DNA of 64,000 nucleotides from Lineus longissimus (GCF_910592395.1 NC_088321.1:3908001-3972000); one strand, 5' to 3'. Positions 45,961-59,152 are shown, counted from the stretch's first letter. A program made the numbers and translations. The notes: a model not told the origin generated them from the sequence alone.

Positions 45961-46037
45961 GCTAATAAATTCCCGTTCTTTGGAACTTTGGTGTTTTGCT
46001 CCGTACTTAAATGCGAACTCCCGTTGTGTCTTTCAGG
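45961..46037 (+). repeat. 77-bp near-identical direct repeat, copy 1
   Basis: GCTAATAAATTCCCGTTCTT through CTTTCAGG; 75 of 77 bases equal 46780-46856. It contains AATAAA-like and TTTCAG motifs. It could be the end of an LTR or a duplicated leader. Confidence 0.7.
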
Positions 46038-46779
46038 TATGTACCTTGGTATTACCTGTATTCTATGCCTAAAGACCCCTAGAATATGTGTATCACGACT
46101 AGCCAAGTGTTTCAAGTGTTTTAAGGGAGTTTTCGATGATTTTGTTGGGCGTCAAGTGCGCAGCGCACAGAATTCAGAGTGCCGTCAGAGCGCACAGGTC
46201 GAGCCAGGTTTTTGGCTTCATAAGAATGTTTTGGCTCTTTAACGATATAGTAATGGGTGTTGTAGTTCGTAACAATAGCCCGTAGGTTTAGTAAAGTGTA
46301 TTTAGAGTGCAGAATGTCTTGTTGTTGAGCCGTATAGTCGGGTTGAATGCGGGCCGATCGGGCCAAAACTGGTCACGTCGTAGTTAGTCAGTTTGGTCAA
46401 TAGAGGGCGCGCAGCAGGGCGCGCAGCAGGTATTAATCCGTTGTCGTGGAGATTGGGTCACGTGTTACTGACGCTTTTATTTAGGCTTACTGAAGTTATG
46501 TTTAGGGTTATGTTCAACGTCTAGAGCTGAGTTTATCATTAGTTTTAGGGGGGATTACTATTATAAGCAACTGCTGTGGGTTTTATGGACCAAGACCCCG
46601 TGCAGTTGAGTAAATCCTTCCCCGGTTGTTTCTGTTTCATTAGGGAGGCAGTAGTTAAATACTGATGTATTTCAGGAATGTATAAAGACCATGTTTGGTC
46701 TAAGATGTTGTGGCAACCGGGGATGCCATGGTTACCAAGTTATATCAAATTGTAATTTGATATTTATCTTTGTTCTTCT

Positions 46780-46856
46780 GCTAATAAATTCCCGTTCTTC
46801 GGAACTTTGGCGTTTTGCTCCGTACTTAAATGCGAACTCCCGTTGTGTCTTTCAGG
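46780..46856 (+). repeat. 77-bp near-identical direct repeat, copy 2
   Basis: Second copy, 819 bp downstream in the same orientation, preceded by the palindrome TATCAAATTGTAATTTGATA at about 46742-46761. Confidence 0.7.
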
Positions 46857-49800
46857 CAGTACCGCCTCTCATCCCATTAACCCCGGTAACACTGGGTCTT
46901 GAACAATGATTGGAGAAACCATGCATATACAATAGACCAACCAACCCACCTTGCCAAAGTGGGTTGGACATCCTGATACCCAGAAGTGATTCTTAAGTCA
47001 GATTTTACAGTAATTGCTTTTTACTTACGACACCTCGATCAGGACGGTTTGCTCCGTCATCCACTTGTGTCGGCCATTTGGTAAAATAGACCTAGTAAAC
47101 GTTATTAATGTGAGGAAGTGAGCGAAAACGTACGCAAAACTTAAGACACTGGTTTTACAATATTTTCACGGCCCAAAAAATATGGCACTTCACGTACCAT
47201 ACTATATCTGAAAAGGCTCAACAAATTCGTTGAGTACCATCACTTAAGATGGTGTCTTAAAAGACTGCTATCGTAATAAACGCAAGGGTTGCTATACATG
47301 GCAACTGTCGATATCTAAGATGCTCACTATTCTGTTCCAATCATGCCCATAGGAGAGGAAGACAGAAAATACTTAGATTCGAAAGAAAAGGCATTCTTTA
47401 TTGATATACGGCTTTTTCGAATGGTTTACAGTGGATGTCGTTGCTACCATCTATCGTCAAAGTAGTTACCAGTAAGTCATATGAACGGGCGCGTTACATA
47501 CTGGCACTTTACTATTATTTCACACGATCATTCTAAATACATTTTTTAGTGATGACCTCGATATTTCTCGCCCCAAACAATTATCATTATCAGTGGCGGC
47601 TGATAATGGAACTGTAAAAGCGATGGAGCTACGAGAGCAGAGGAAATTAGCTGGCGAACGTATGGTCCAAGAATATAGGAAAGGTAAGGCAGGGCTAGAG
47701 AGCAGTCATTGCAGATACACAGGAGTACATGTGTACCTGACCAAAAAATGGTCCGAAGCACCACTGTGAAGGTTGCAGAAAAGGTTGCTGTGAACGATTT
47801 GAAATTAAGCGGCATTTTGAAATAAAGCAAACACAATCCAAAAAAAGAATAACTGACTAGATGTGTGCCTGATATATGTGTGGGAAAGTCCAAATAAACC
47901 GCTTTCATCAATAGTTGTACGACTCACTTTCAGAGTGCAGCACTGTGTACTGCCGCTTGCAAGAACGTTAACTCTCAATCGCATTAAAATCCATTAGTTG
48001 TAATGCCCTCTGGTATTCAAGATATTCAATGCACTAATACTAGACCTGCTTATACCGATCTCAGTTTGACGTTGCCCTGCTATCCGTTCCTGCCTTTTTA
48101 AAATCATGAAGGAAGGCACAAAGATAGGTAAAGGTACAGGATAATTCAGGAAAACTAAGAACTATCGGGTACTTCTGTAAAATGGGTCCGGTAATAAGCA
48201 GTTAATTTATGTAGTCCGTGTTTCAAATTCATAACAACCATTTTTTTATGAATGAATAAATGAGACAGAAAACTTGTGAGTTGAATTTCTTCATTTAGTA
48301 ACGATACGATATTGCTTGTTTAGTATGTACATAATGATAAACTGCAACACATGTGGAGTTTATGACTGACATATACATATGTACTAGTAATTGACAGGGC
48401 ATCTTGACCATCACTGTAATGACATTATACAGCTTTACAGACAACGCACGTCTTCACGAAAAGTAAAGCATGCACTTTTGTATGCAGTCTTTTTGGGTAT
48501 AGTAGTGCTATTACTGTCCGTCGTTTGGTTTGGTTCGGAAATTTCGGACGATTGCCGAAGTCACCTTGAAAAGGTTTAGTCATTGACCAATGAGAGGGTT
48601 TCTCTTCATTTACATCAAGCACGTGGCCTAGAAATTTCGTGTTTGGCAATCAAGTTGTAATTGAATCAAGTTTTATGAAGCGAGAAGACGCAGCAGGTTG
48701 CCCCTCAACCGACCCCAAAAACCTGTGCCTTAATTGAGATCCCGGATAATAAGACAGTTGAAGTTACTTGTCCCTAATGCAGTAATAAAAAGATAATAAG
48801 TCTGTAATTATAGGGCAGTGATTGCATGCCCCGATATATATACAGAAAAATGACACGTATTTCTTCGCTGGTACGGGCGGAGGTAACGGAGGCAATACCA
48901 CTGGAAGTTCAGTATGGAGTGGCATGGCACAACCCAACTTGGTATTATAAGATATCATATTTCGTAACTCGCGGAATATGTCGTTTCTGATACCGATGTA
49001 AAATGCAATAAAATGCTATAGCCACAATTCGTTTGTAGAGTCGCAGATGCAAGTCCACGGCTACCCTACTCCGTGCCACAGAATTATCCAACGTGCCAGT
49101 GTGGGATGGAATTTAAGACCAAACCTGGCCTGAACAGTTACAGTCAGAGACAATAACACCAATGAATATTCATAGGTTGGAGGGTCCAGGCCTATCAATT
49201 AGACGAGTGCATTTTTTTTAACTATCAAGTACATATTTGGAGAGGTATTGAAAAAATATTTGCTGTGGCAAGTCTACAGATATGAATAAATTGTTTGGTA
49301 AAAAAAGTTTATTTTGAATTTTGAAAACCTGGCCATAGGGGGCGTCATTCAAATTTGGAGTGAAAATGGTGGTCTTGTCTCGTCAGCCGGCCACGGAGCG
49401 ATCGCAGCGCCAAATAAAGCATTTCTCTTACCACATTCACAGTGTCGGCACCTAGCGGGAAATTGCGTCATGAAAAATCGTAATTTTCGAGTCCCGCCAA
49501 AAGTATCATTTTTACGCGGGAAATGATTTGCGCGTGTGTCGTAAACAAACATGACTGCATGAAATTGGTATCGAGGAACATTTTCACGGTTTATTTCACG
49601 AAAATCCGTGTTATACAGTATTCACAGATTAATTCGAAATCTAGCGCGAGGTATATTTTCCCAGTATCGCCAAGTACGCTTCAAATATCTTTCCCCTTTA
49701 GAATCCTTTGATAATGTCAGCAATCGAGCTTTTCGGCGTCCAAAGATAAAAGCGAAAGGAATCCAATGTCAAAATTTTGAGTTGGACACGCGGGTAGATT

Positions 49801-52800
49801 TATAGTACGATTCATCAGTTGCAACATAGTTTCGGCGGTCACGTGATCAAAACATTGGCCGCAAGTTCAAGCTGAAGTTTGTGTTGATCATGTGTGAATT
49901 GGGGAATCTGAACAGAAATATGAGGAAACACAGAAAATATGGAGTCCAGAGACTGCTGATACTCTCATACTGTATGGTGCACATCATCATGGTGCTTTGA
50001 CATTCACACAAATTTAAAAGTACTTTACCCATAGTTCTAAAAAAAATATTCTAGAAATATAAAGCACGTTTTTCTTCTTTGTTTGCCTCTAGTCTAGGCC
50101 TAGCTGTCTCAGTGTCGTCGAGTCGAGTCGAGTCAACGTAACCAATGCTCATGTAACCAACGGTTGATTATGCTGTTAATTTGTTCAGTCAGCTGCATGA
50201 AATGAATGATATAGATAGACAAGAGCATCAAAGGGAAACTATAGGCAGGAGCCAGCTTAAATATTAACAAGAACCAAGGTCCCTAACTCGGTGCATCATG
50301 ACGACTGTCTCTGAGTACGAGTCGCATAATGTCTACTAATTTGATCCCTTTGCTCCTACCAACTGTCCCTCGTAAATATAAATGTAAGGGATAGGCCCCT
50401 TTCTCTGGCCCTCCAGCTGCAAGCTCCACCTACATCCCGTGTACTGTAAGTATGACAAAATGAACAGAGTACTGCGACAGAATCTTGCACACCATTGTGC
50501 CCTCTCTAAACATTTATCGGATCTGATGACAGAGAGAAGAGAAAAAAAGTGGTTTTAACTTTCTCCCTCCCAGATTTCCTTCTCACGAGACCAGAGACTG
50601 AACAGCCATCTTTATGTAACAAAAGGTTGTTACATTGTCTTTCTCAGACTATCCTCTTTGGAGACTGAACAACTAATTTACTGTCGGTGACCTCCACATT
50701 ATGAGGTATTAGGTTGTGACATATTGCTTCTGAACCTAGTCCATCTAGTACAGGACATCTGGCGTGTCTTATGACCATTGCTGTAGAAAAAGCTGCTGGA
50801 AGGTTGAAATTGTTTTCACTGAGAAAGCAAATGGAGGAAATGTGGAATGGAAGCAAAGTGTCATGAATTCATGGTTACTTCAAATTTGGCCGCTCCTGTC
50901 GTTTGAACTAAAGCAACAGTGTGGAACGACTTTCCACCATAGTCCTGCTCTTCAGAAGAGAATTCCATGTGTTAACACTGCAAGTTGGCTCTGAATACCT
51001 GATTGAGCCAATTATTGTCTGGTGTCTCAAACATACCAGTGAAGGATACCAATAAAAGATATGGCCATAGTCACTTATGGTCAACCAGAGAACGGTCTTT
51101 ATCAGCAGGACTCCAAAGTTGTCCAATCAAGGAGATGATACTATTTCGTACATGGTAGTTTCTCCAGGAAATAAACATAACCTTGGGACTGTCTCCAACA
51201 TTTGTCACAACGCCCGGTCACAACCTTGACAGCGTACCACAAATGTTTATTTTGTAGCCTGGTACATGCAATATTCACATCCCATGATAACTCTCTGACA
51301 TTCATAAGGTAGTGCATCTGATGGGGGACACATGACCCTCACTCCCACACTTTTTAAGTGAATCTTTATGCCATAGACAACAGATGTTTGCACAGCATGA
51401 TTGGGACATATTGTACATGAACCTTAGACAATGAATCCTTGTCTTTCAAAGGGACAGAGTGTACATAATGTACAGAGCTACTACTGTCCCGGCTACTCTG
51501 TAGTTAGGCCTAAGCGAAGGTCATTCTTAATCTGTGCCAAGCGGCTTTGAGCAGTGGTTTGCAGGAAAAAAAAGAAACCAAGCATTTTCCGAACCGTGCC
51601 AAATCTTCTCAAAATTGCCGCCTAACATTATGTTAATGAGCAAAAAATCACGTCATCGTAGTAAGAGAATTTGCCCGAAAACGGCGCGTGGATGGAATTT
51701 AAGACCAAACCTGGCCTGAACAGTTAAGGTGGCGCAAAACTGCCCAACTTCAACTCGTGATAATTCATTGATAACAATGATTCAAACAAATATTATGGTA
51801 CGGTACGATACGTATGAAGCATCTAAGTGAACTTCCCCCCCCCCCCAAAAAAAAATAACTGGATCATATTTCTGGATTATCCACTCCAGAAAAATGACTT
51901 TTTTGGGAAGGTAGAAAAATCACCTTGATCAATTTTATGTCAACATGCTATATCGCATCGAAGACTACACGACGAACACTAACTCTCGTTTTCCTCTCGG
52001 AAAACTCAATCACTCGTAAAGTGCAGGGACGCTTAATCGGATTACACGCTCAGTGGCGATCCCTCTCGTAAAGTCTCGAGTTCTTGAATTCCGAGACCTT
52101 TCGTCAGTTTTTCGACACCTTTCGACAGTATAATCTATTAACCGGTAATTTGCATGTTGGCTAGCAGGGGGCGCGATAAGTCCGACACTATGATCAACGT
52201 GCTCAACATTTCCACAATGAAATGGGAGGCGGATTAGTTTTTGCCGTTGCCAACTATGCGCACCACAAGCAATTCATTTATCGAGTGTCCTGCGTGGACG
52301 GGCTCTCTCTCTCCTATGATATGTTGAGGACAATCGATGCGTTTATTTAACGCTTTGGCCTTTGATGATTACAAATAAGCATTGCAATTTGAATAAGCAT
52401 TTTACGCATCACAAATTTATATCCTAGTTATGAAAGTCGATTATATTTGCTAGTTTTGGATTCTACCCGATCCGCATTGCAAGTGTAGGGAAAATACCCT
52501 TGGTCTCGTATTTCTTTATTACACTTCTACATGGGGAAAAGCTTATGCAATGTGTAGGTACAGTGCGAATAAATATACATTGGCATGTACATTTTTGGGA
52601 TATTTCGTTTCAATACTTTCCAGACTATTTTTATCATGAATATTTTGTTACAAGCTGTCACGTTTGGGTACTATGATCCTCACTTGGTTTTAAAAGTGTT
52701 TTTATAATCCGTTGTGGGTTGGCTCTATTTCAAAGAGCGTAAATAATGAGTTTGTAAGCTCATAACTTTTATTTGTTTGGATGGGAAGCCATCTTGGATT

Positions 52801-53160
52801 GTGATCTCATGAGAGAAGGGGAGATGCAAGCACTCCAAAACTTGCATATATAATTGTTTTGGGAGGAATCAAATATTTTAAGTTGGGGGAAACTCAATGT
52901 ATTTACATTTACTTGGGGGGGGGGGGGATATGTTTGATCTTTATGAATCTTCAAGTATAACATCTTTGTATAATATATTGGGTCATATGTGGTGTACCCC
53001 GCCACCTGACTAATCTATATTTAGAAAGCACATCTATCTGGTCAAAAATCATTGAGTTATTCGTTGGCACTGTGCCACTTTTGCCTGAGGGGCAGGAACT
53101 ACCCAGGGGATGGTGATTTTGATCACTAAGGTCATGCTATAACCCTTAAGCTATTTTAAA
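46857..53160. other. Long stretch without recognisable genes
   Basis: Both strands were scanned. Short frames such as 48391-48579 (one hydrophobic stretch), 49314-49711 and 50764-50994 lack supporting motifs. A 37-bp sequence beginning GGATGGAATTTAAGACC is identical at 49104-49140 and 51690-51726. C/G homopolymers occur near 51836 and 52915. The interval 49300-49560 is GC- and CpG-richer and could be a promoter, but no gene is attached to it. Confidence 0.35.
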
Positions 53161-53375
53161 ATACCATGGGGGGGGGGGGGGGAGAGTGCTAGGAGAAGTG
53201 AACGAGAGAGGCTACAGAGAAGATTAGAGAAGTTAACAGATGTAGAGAGAAGAGAATAAAGATAACATAGAAGTAAGAACAGAGAAGCGATATACTAACA
53301 GAGAAGTGCAGTTAGAGAGAGAAGAAAAGGATTTAAGAAGAGAAGATCAAGGGAGATTACAAAAGGGGTTTTAGG
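53161..53375 (+). repeat. Purine-rich tract
   Basis: Starts with a run of 14 G at about 53167 and continues as degenerate AGAGAAG repeats for about 200 bp, almost purely purine on this strand. Such tracts can form triplex structures. Confidence 0.65.
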
Positions 53376-53796
53376 TTAAGTGTGTAAGCACATGTCAGTG
53401 GTATTATACGCCATCTTGGCATGTACTTTATATGTATGTAATATTGCATGTGGTGAGGACCACTACTGGTAGAAGTCAAGTGAGAGCAATAAACCTAATT
53501 AGCAAGAATTTCTCTTCTAGTCAGTATATTGTTGAGGCTGTCATTCTAAAAGAAATCAAGATCAGAGGCACTAGGTCCCTACAATATCATTCCTGGCATA
53601 TGCATATATTGGCTGGCCATTTTAGCATTTCGATCCAGGGATAAGTTTTATTTTGGTTCCATATGATGGAGGGAGGCATTTTACAAACTTTAATGAAGTA
53701 ATCAGGGTAGAAAAAAGGAATTTGGTTCTGGTGAATAATTATGTTTTGTTGATAAAACTAAAATTTCAAAGAATTACTGAACAAAAGTTCACTTTT

Positions 53797-56031
53797 CACA
53801 GAAATTGACTCCAGAGACGTATACAAGAAGCCATATGTCAAGTTGTGGTATATTGGCATCAATCGCTTTTTCGCGTTGATTACCTTTCAAAGTGACTCAA
53901 GATCAGTAATGCCAATGTGACATTTAAGTGGTTGCTCCCCATATTTCATTGTTTCCAAACAATACATGACTTTTCAAGAGGGAACATAAAGATCAATCAG
54001 CGCTCCGAGACAATCAGGGGAAAGATTTAGAAACGGAAAGACTCAAACCATTTCACCTATGCCTACTGGTTCTAACTTAGGGGGGCGGGAAGTTGAGAAG
54101 CACTGAGAATAGGTTGCATCTCTTGCTTTACGACACTGAGGCGAAGTATCCAAGTTATTCTTTTAAAGGAATCGGCGGCTTTTTACTGCAGTATGGGTGT
54201 TCTTCTTCTGGTTCATCAGTACACTATATTTCTTAACGTGTTTGATGATTTTCCAATTTTTTTTCAACTTTTAGATCGTAGAAGAACGTGTTATTCGTCA
54301 TTTTTAGTACGCACAAGTCCTGGTACAAAATGCCTTTCCCGCCACGTGAGTGCGCGCCGAGATCTGAGTTCACGTCACCCCGCTATATGATGCAACGTCA
54401 TTCCATTATCGTCGCAGTAGCGGGGCAATCAAACGCCATCAGCCTAGGGTAGATCAATGTATAGTGCATTGTTCCACAAAAAGATCGACACATGGAGAGC
54501 TAACTCAGAGTCAACATCGGAAACGTATGATAGTTCAGTAAGATTTTTTTTGGAATTTTTCCTTTTTGTGCACTCTGTTAATGGAAACTACCTGTGTTTT
54601 AATGTAGGATGTAACTGGGCAGCCGACAGCTTAGTTATATTGGCCTTAATAAAACCATTGGTCCTTCAAAGAGTCAAAACCTAGACCTGTTGATAATGAC
54701 TATAGGTTTTGACTACAGTATAATGCCAGTAATTTTTCGCAGCACTGTCTTGGTACAAAAATACCCAGGTTTATGTCGATGACTTCAAAAGGGCATGTCC
54801 CATTTACAATAAAATTATAGTTGTCGGCAAAAGAGGCGCTTCCTCCACATCGTTCTTGCGGCGATACGTTGTGTAGCATATCCTCTACACTTTTGGGTAA
54901 ATATTCCTGTTTTTAACCATGGCCTGCCTACACACGACAAATCAGCAATAGTCAATGCTCACCAATGAGCCTTAGGTTTTCTTCACCAAGGTCACATGTA
55001 TTAACTTTGTGGGTTCTCGGCTCTTTTTATCTGGTTAGGTCGTGGTGTTTTAACCAGAGATATAGTTTTGTACCTGCTGGGGACTTTACTTAAACCTGAG
55101 CTCTAAGTATTTAACTGTTAATATCTTATTTTTTTAAGTATCATTAGGGCCCTAAATCTTCACACACCTTGTTTAAAACACCCGTCGACACAATATTATG
55201 TCATACATCGTGTACCAGAAGATCCGGTGATCATATTCATATCCCATGACAATTGTTCCCACAATTTGATGCTCAATATCATATGACTTGTGTGATATCA
55301 AATATTGCGCTGTTGGCAGCCAGTTAATTTGACGTCAGTAACATGGCGGCACGTCTTGCAAAATCGTCGTCACCGACGGGAAAATCAGTCGTGTTTGCAG
55401 AAAGCAGATGGATAAGTCAAGCAATATTTCAAGGATGGTGCGAACATGTGTGGTTAATCATCTGAGGCCTTGGTTCGTGGTTGGGACAGCCACATCGCAA
55501 CTGCTTGTCACGATCCACATTTTTTAAAGGAATAAATTGCTGCTGAATTCTATCAAAAATATCAGACCAATCAACCACTTTAGCTAATCTGTTCTCTCGA
55601 TCCCGCTCATTCACCATTAGCAGATCACCTGACGATAGACTTTGCAAACTTCACAAAATGAGAGTTTATGAAAATGACTTCATGACTTGATTTTATTTTT
55701 TTGTTATGGCCACGCGTATCCTCTCTCCTGAGATCCGGCTTTTTTTACTCCTATGTCGTATACAAACCCTGAGAAAAAAGGGATGGGTGGTTGTTCCGAT
55801 TACTTTACACACCTTGTGCAGTTTCTGTTCAGATTTGCGATATTATTAGACAGGTCTTAATAAAATCTAAGTAGTTCCTGATGTTTTGATCTTTTGAGAT
55901 ACAACGATTTTATGCTGCTAAACATTCTGTTGTAGTGTTTTTGTGTCTATACGAAATAAAATAAACTTGCAGCGGGCAACGCGCGATTCAGCAAAGAGAC
56001 TTCGAAAATTCAAGCTTAAAAGCGGATTTCG
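53797..56031 (+). repeat. Repeat B, copy 2 (2.2 kb, with repeat A inside)
   Basis: Colinear with 41611-43823. Repeat A interrupts it at about 54166-54672. It lacks the TIR element of copy 1; its own middle part (about 55080-55420) has no match in copy 1. On the minus strand 55647-55429 a 72-aa frame (DWSDIFDRIQQQFIPLKN) looks coding but is broken in copy 1. Confidence 0.8.
54166..54672 (+). repeat. Interspersed repeat A, copy 2 (complete)
   Basis: Absent from the matching point of repeat B copy 1, so its borders can be read: it starts after CTTTTAAAG and ends at GGTCCTTCAAAG, with CTTTAAAG/CTTCAAAG as a possible target duplication. About 507 bp, non-coding. Confidence 0.7.
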
Positions 56032-57663
56032 TGTATTTTATATGTGTAATATAGAAGCTTTGATCAAAATAATAATAAAAATTCAAAACATTCCAATACC
56101 GATTGCCTGAGAAAAATTGATTGGTGTACATCATTGCCATCAAATCGTCACTCGCGGACTGATATGGGCCTATTCGAATACAAGTTCTAAACTGGCCAGT
56201 GAAACAATATTTCCTTAAATCAATTATCAAAAAGTATATCCCTGTTATGGCCTGGCTCTGTAGATTAAGAATCCACTAAAGATTGAAGAATAAATCCACT
56301 TTCACCCATCACAGTCATGTATTTACCACAGCTGCACAGTTCAGTACGGACTATGTACCACACTTCCTCCATGAATACAAGTGTCTGCCCTGTTAATGAA
56401 AATAAAATTTCATCAACAATTGCATTGGTTGCATTTTTTCTTGGTCGCCCAATATGCTTTAAAGGATTCATAGAGAGGCGGTATTTCATTAAACATGATG
56501 AGGTGAACGAAATCGTGACGCGTTTTAGTGTGAGAATGTTGCAAAATTTGCGGCTATTCAGCTTCTCCTGCATTATACATGTAGGGTCGGCATTATATGA
56601 CCCATTCTTCCTCTAGTAATACACTCTACTTATTATTCAATCCTCGAATTTAGTCAGTCTGGAAGAGGATCGATTTCCGTACTTTGTGCTTGTTATAGCC
56701 TTCCACAATTGTAGTGTTTGCAGAGGTATGGACTATACTGGTTTAATCACTCGACCCAAGATATTGCCATGTGCGGTATAAAGTGAAACTATCAACCTAG
56801 ATCAGAAACGAGATGAAGCCGAAAGAAGATACATGCTATCCAAAATTAGGCAGGCTGCATTGGGAATCTCTGAATGAAAAAGTGAAAGCGTCCTAACAGG
56901 CTGATTAGTGCATGCAGTTCGAAGAGTTGAAGGGGGCATAGAAGAGAGGCCACTATGGCACGACATTGACGCCAATTAACACACTCACCAGAACTAGAAT
57001 TCTGACACAACGGTTAAGAAACTTGATGGAACACAACCAGTGCTGTTAAAAGTACTTATGTTCATTAAGAGCCAGTTTTTATAAGAATCAGGCGGATTTC
57101 TATTAGAGGGTGATATTATAACCGTCTAAGATTTGCCTGAACTTTTTGTTGGTGAAAGGCCTATGGGCAGATAGAAAATCCTGAACTTCTAGGTCCCTAA
57201 AACGAACATGTTTTTTTCTAGGGTCTCTTGGAATGGTCACTGTTTTGACACCTGATTCAGGAGATGTTAATCGTAACGAAGCATTTTCTGTTAGGGTTCG
57301 TCTCCCCGTATGAAGCGCTCAGGATACGTATCTTCATATCCCAAGTTATTTTGTTGAGCGCTTGTTAACGATGCTTCACTACATGAATGTATGCGCCTGC
57401 AAATATCTCGGCCGCGGAGATATGTTGTTAGCTCTTAAACCGTCTCGCCATTATCTCGTCATGATTTTTATTGATTGCATGGTGGGCCACTGGGCGATGC
57501 GTGGTCCTCCCATCATTCGAGTCCGTATTTTTTGTCATATTTTTGTCATGGGACAAGGGCATGATCTCTTGGAGTGGTTGAGACACCAAGACAAAGTCAT
57601 TAATATTCAGGACAAACACGTTTCTCGGTCGGCCATGCCTGAGGTCAACCCCCCCCCTCCCCT
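56032..57663. other. No recognisable gene or element
   Basis: A 102-residue minus-strand frame (56573-56265) and an overlapping plus-strand frame have no family motif. Otherwise AT-rich. Confidence 0.35.
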
Positions 57664-57803
57664 ATATTGTACGCGCCGGTCACCGATCCAAAGGTTGACC
57701 GCGCTCAGCGTTGCTTAACTTCCACCGCGCCAACCACTGGGCCATAAAGGAATTCCCTCATGGACGGCGGGTTAAGCCGGGCCATATACCTGGGGTACTA
57801 TAC
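57664..57803 (-). mobile_element. tRNA-derived SINE, copy 1
   Basis: On the minus strand ATGGCCCAGTGGTTGGCGCG is a good RNA polymerase III A-box, and GGATCGGTGACC about 50 bp downstream is a diverged B-box position. Same sequence as 57919-58070 except for a 12-bp deletion. Confidence 0.6.
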
Positions 57804-57918
57804 ATCATTCCCCCCTTCGGACAGAGATGGATCGTCCTCGATCCTACTTAGCGCTTCATGCGTCTCAGTACCGAACTACAAATCCAGAGCTCGCATCGCG
57901 TGGGAAGGTCTGCCAGAT

Positions 57919-58070
57919 ATATTGTACGCGCCGGTCACCGATCCAAAGGTTGACCGCGCTCAACGTTGCTTAACTTCCACTCTGGGGCCAACGCGCCAAC
58001 CACTGGGCCATAAAGGAATTCCCTCATGGCCGGTGGGTTAAGCCGTGCCATATACCTGGGGGTACTATAC
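57919..58070 (-). mobile_element. tRNA-derived SINE, copy 2
   Basis: Second copy 255 bp downstream in the same orientation, with the A-box at about 57996-58012 (minus strand). Near-identical sequence suggests a tandem duplication or two recent insertions. Confidence 0.6.
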
Positions 58071-58132
58071 ACCCCCCCACCCCATCTAGTAAATACGGCC
58101 CTGTTTTCAACCTGGAATATGAAATTAGTTTT

Positions 58133-58252
58133 TTACCCCTGCCCCTGCCCCTGTCCCTGCCCCACTCTAGTCTCGCGAGATCCATATCAAGCGAGGGTAG
58201 GAAACGTTACGTAGCGTCGTTGAGCTGATTAACCCTGCCCCTGCCCCTGCCC
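58133..58252 (+). repeat. CTGCCC microsatellite blocks
   Basis: CCCCTGCCCCTGCCCCTGTC at about 58137-58163 and again CCTGCCCCTGCCCCTGCCC at about 58232-58252. Confidence 0.6.
58171..58180. promoter_or_regulatory. TCTCGCGAGA palindrome
   Basis: Ten-base palindrome within CTAGTCTCGCGAGAT. In vertebrates TCTCGCGAGA is a known CpG-promoter motif bound by BANP. The same 15-base string recurs at 59150-59164. Confidence 0.35.
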
Positions 58253-59152
58253 AGTGTGTTGCAGACATTGTTGGCCTGACGCTGCCGGCCACGCCCAATT
58301 GTTTAGTGGCGGCAATAATCAAATGTTATCCTGTAAAAGATGGAACGCTCCACTCATCCGGGTTCGATGGGTTTTTTCCTCACCCCGACCCTTATTTTGT
58401 GTCATCAGACAGACCGGGCCCAGGAGACCGGATCACCATCCTGATCATATGTCTGACGTACCCTCCGCAATGAGGCTGTAGATGCGGGTGGAAGTGTTCT
58501 GGTGCCACAAACGTGTCTGTGAATAAGTATAAAAGCAGTCCCAGAAATAGTCCTGTCGTCTCCCCCCTCCCGTCCCCTATCTCTTTTAAGCTGAAGATGA
58601 GTGAAGCCTGTTTTAAAATCCAGACGAGTCATGACTGTCCAAGAGGGGCTCTCTTTCTGACCTACAGCGGGACCCGCAGGCATAGACCCATAAGGACGAC
58701 AATAACAACGTGTTTTCCAATCTCCCCAGCGCAGGTTGTGTGGTTATGTCTCTCTGTTACCGCTGTCAACGATTTGGCTCCGATCCTCCGCCCTCGTTTC
58801 GGTATTCTCTCCATCCACGCGCTGGTGCAGCTGTATGCTCAATAATAATTGTGCCAATAATTGTACTGCCATCATTTTTCAAGAATTTCTTGAATATCTT
58901 GATTTTCTATTTTTTTGGCGGGATTTAAATCTGATAAGTGATGTATTTGCATTATTTTGGGCAGACCTGCCCACTACATACGGAATCAACGAACGTACTC
59001 TTAAAAGTAGGTCGCAAAATATTACAAAGCAATTCGTTTTGAAGAAATTTTTTTGACATTAAGTCCATCTCTGTTTCGAGTGCAGCAGTAAAATGTTCTT
59101 ATTTTAGTCCGGGAATTGGCCTCGCCCTCGTCAGTTAGTTACAGAACACTAG
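58253..59152. other. Interval between the two TCTCGCGAGA palindromes
   Basis: No recognisable protein motif. Overlapping open frames at 58405-58928 are in several frames on both strands and look incidental. Confidence 0.35.

Noticed and set aside
48391-48579. 62-aa frame with one hydrophobic segment
   Set aside because: Isolated, no homology motif, no splice or promoter context; length is expected by chance.
56265-56573. 102-aa minus-strand frame with GRPRKNA (AT-hook-like)
   Set aside because: Single short basic motif and an equally long opposite-strand frame; not enough to call a gene.
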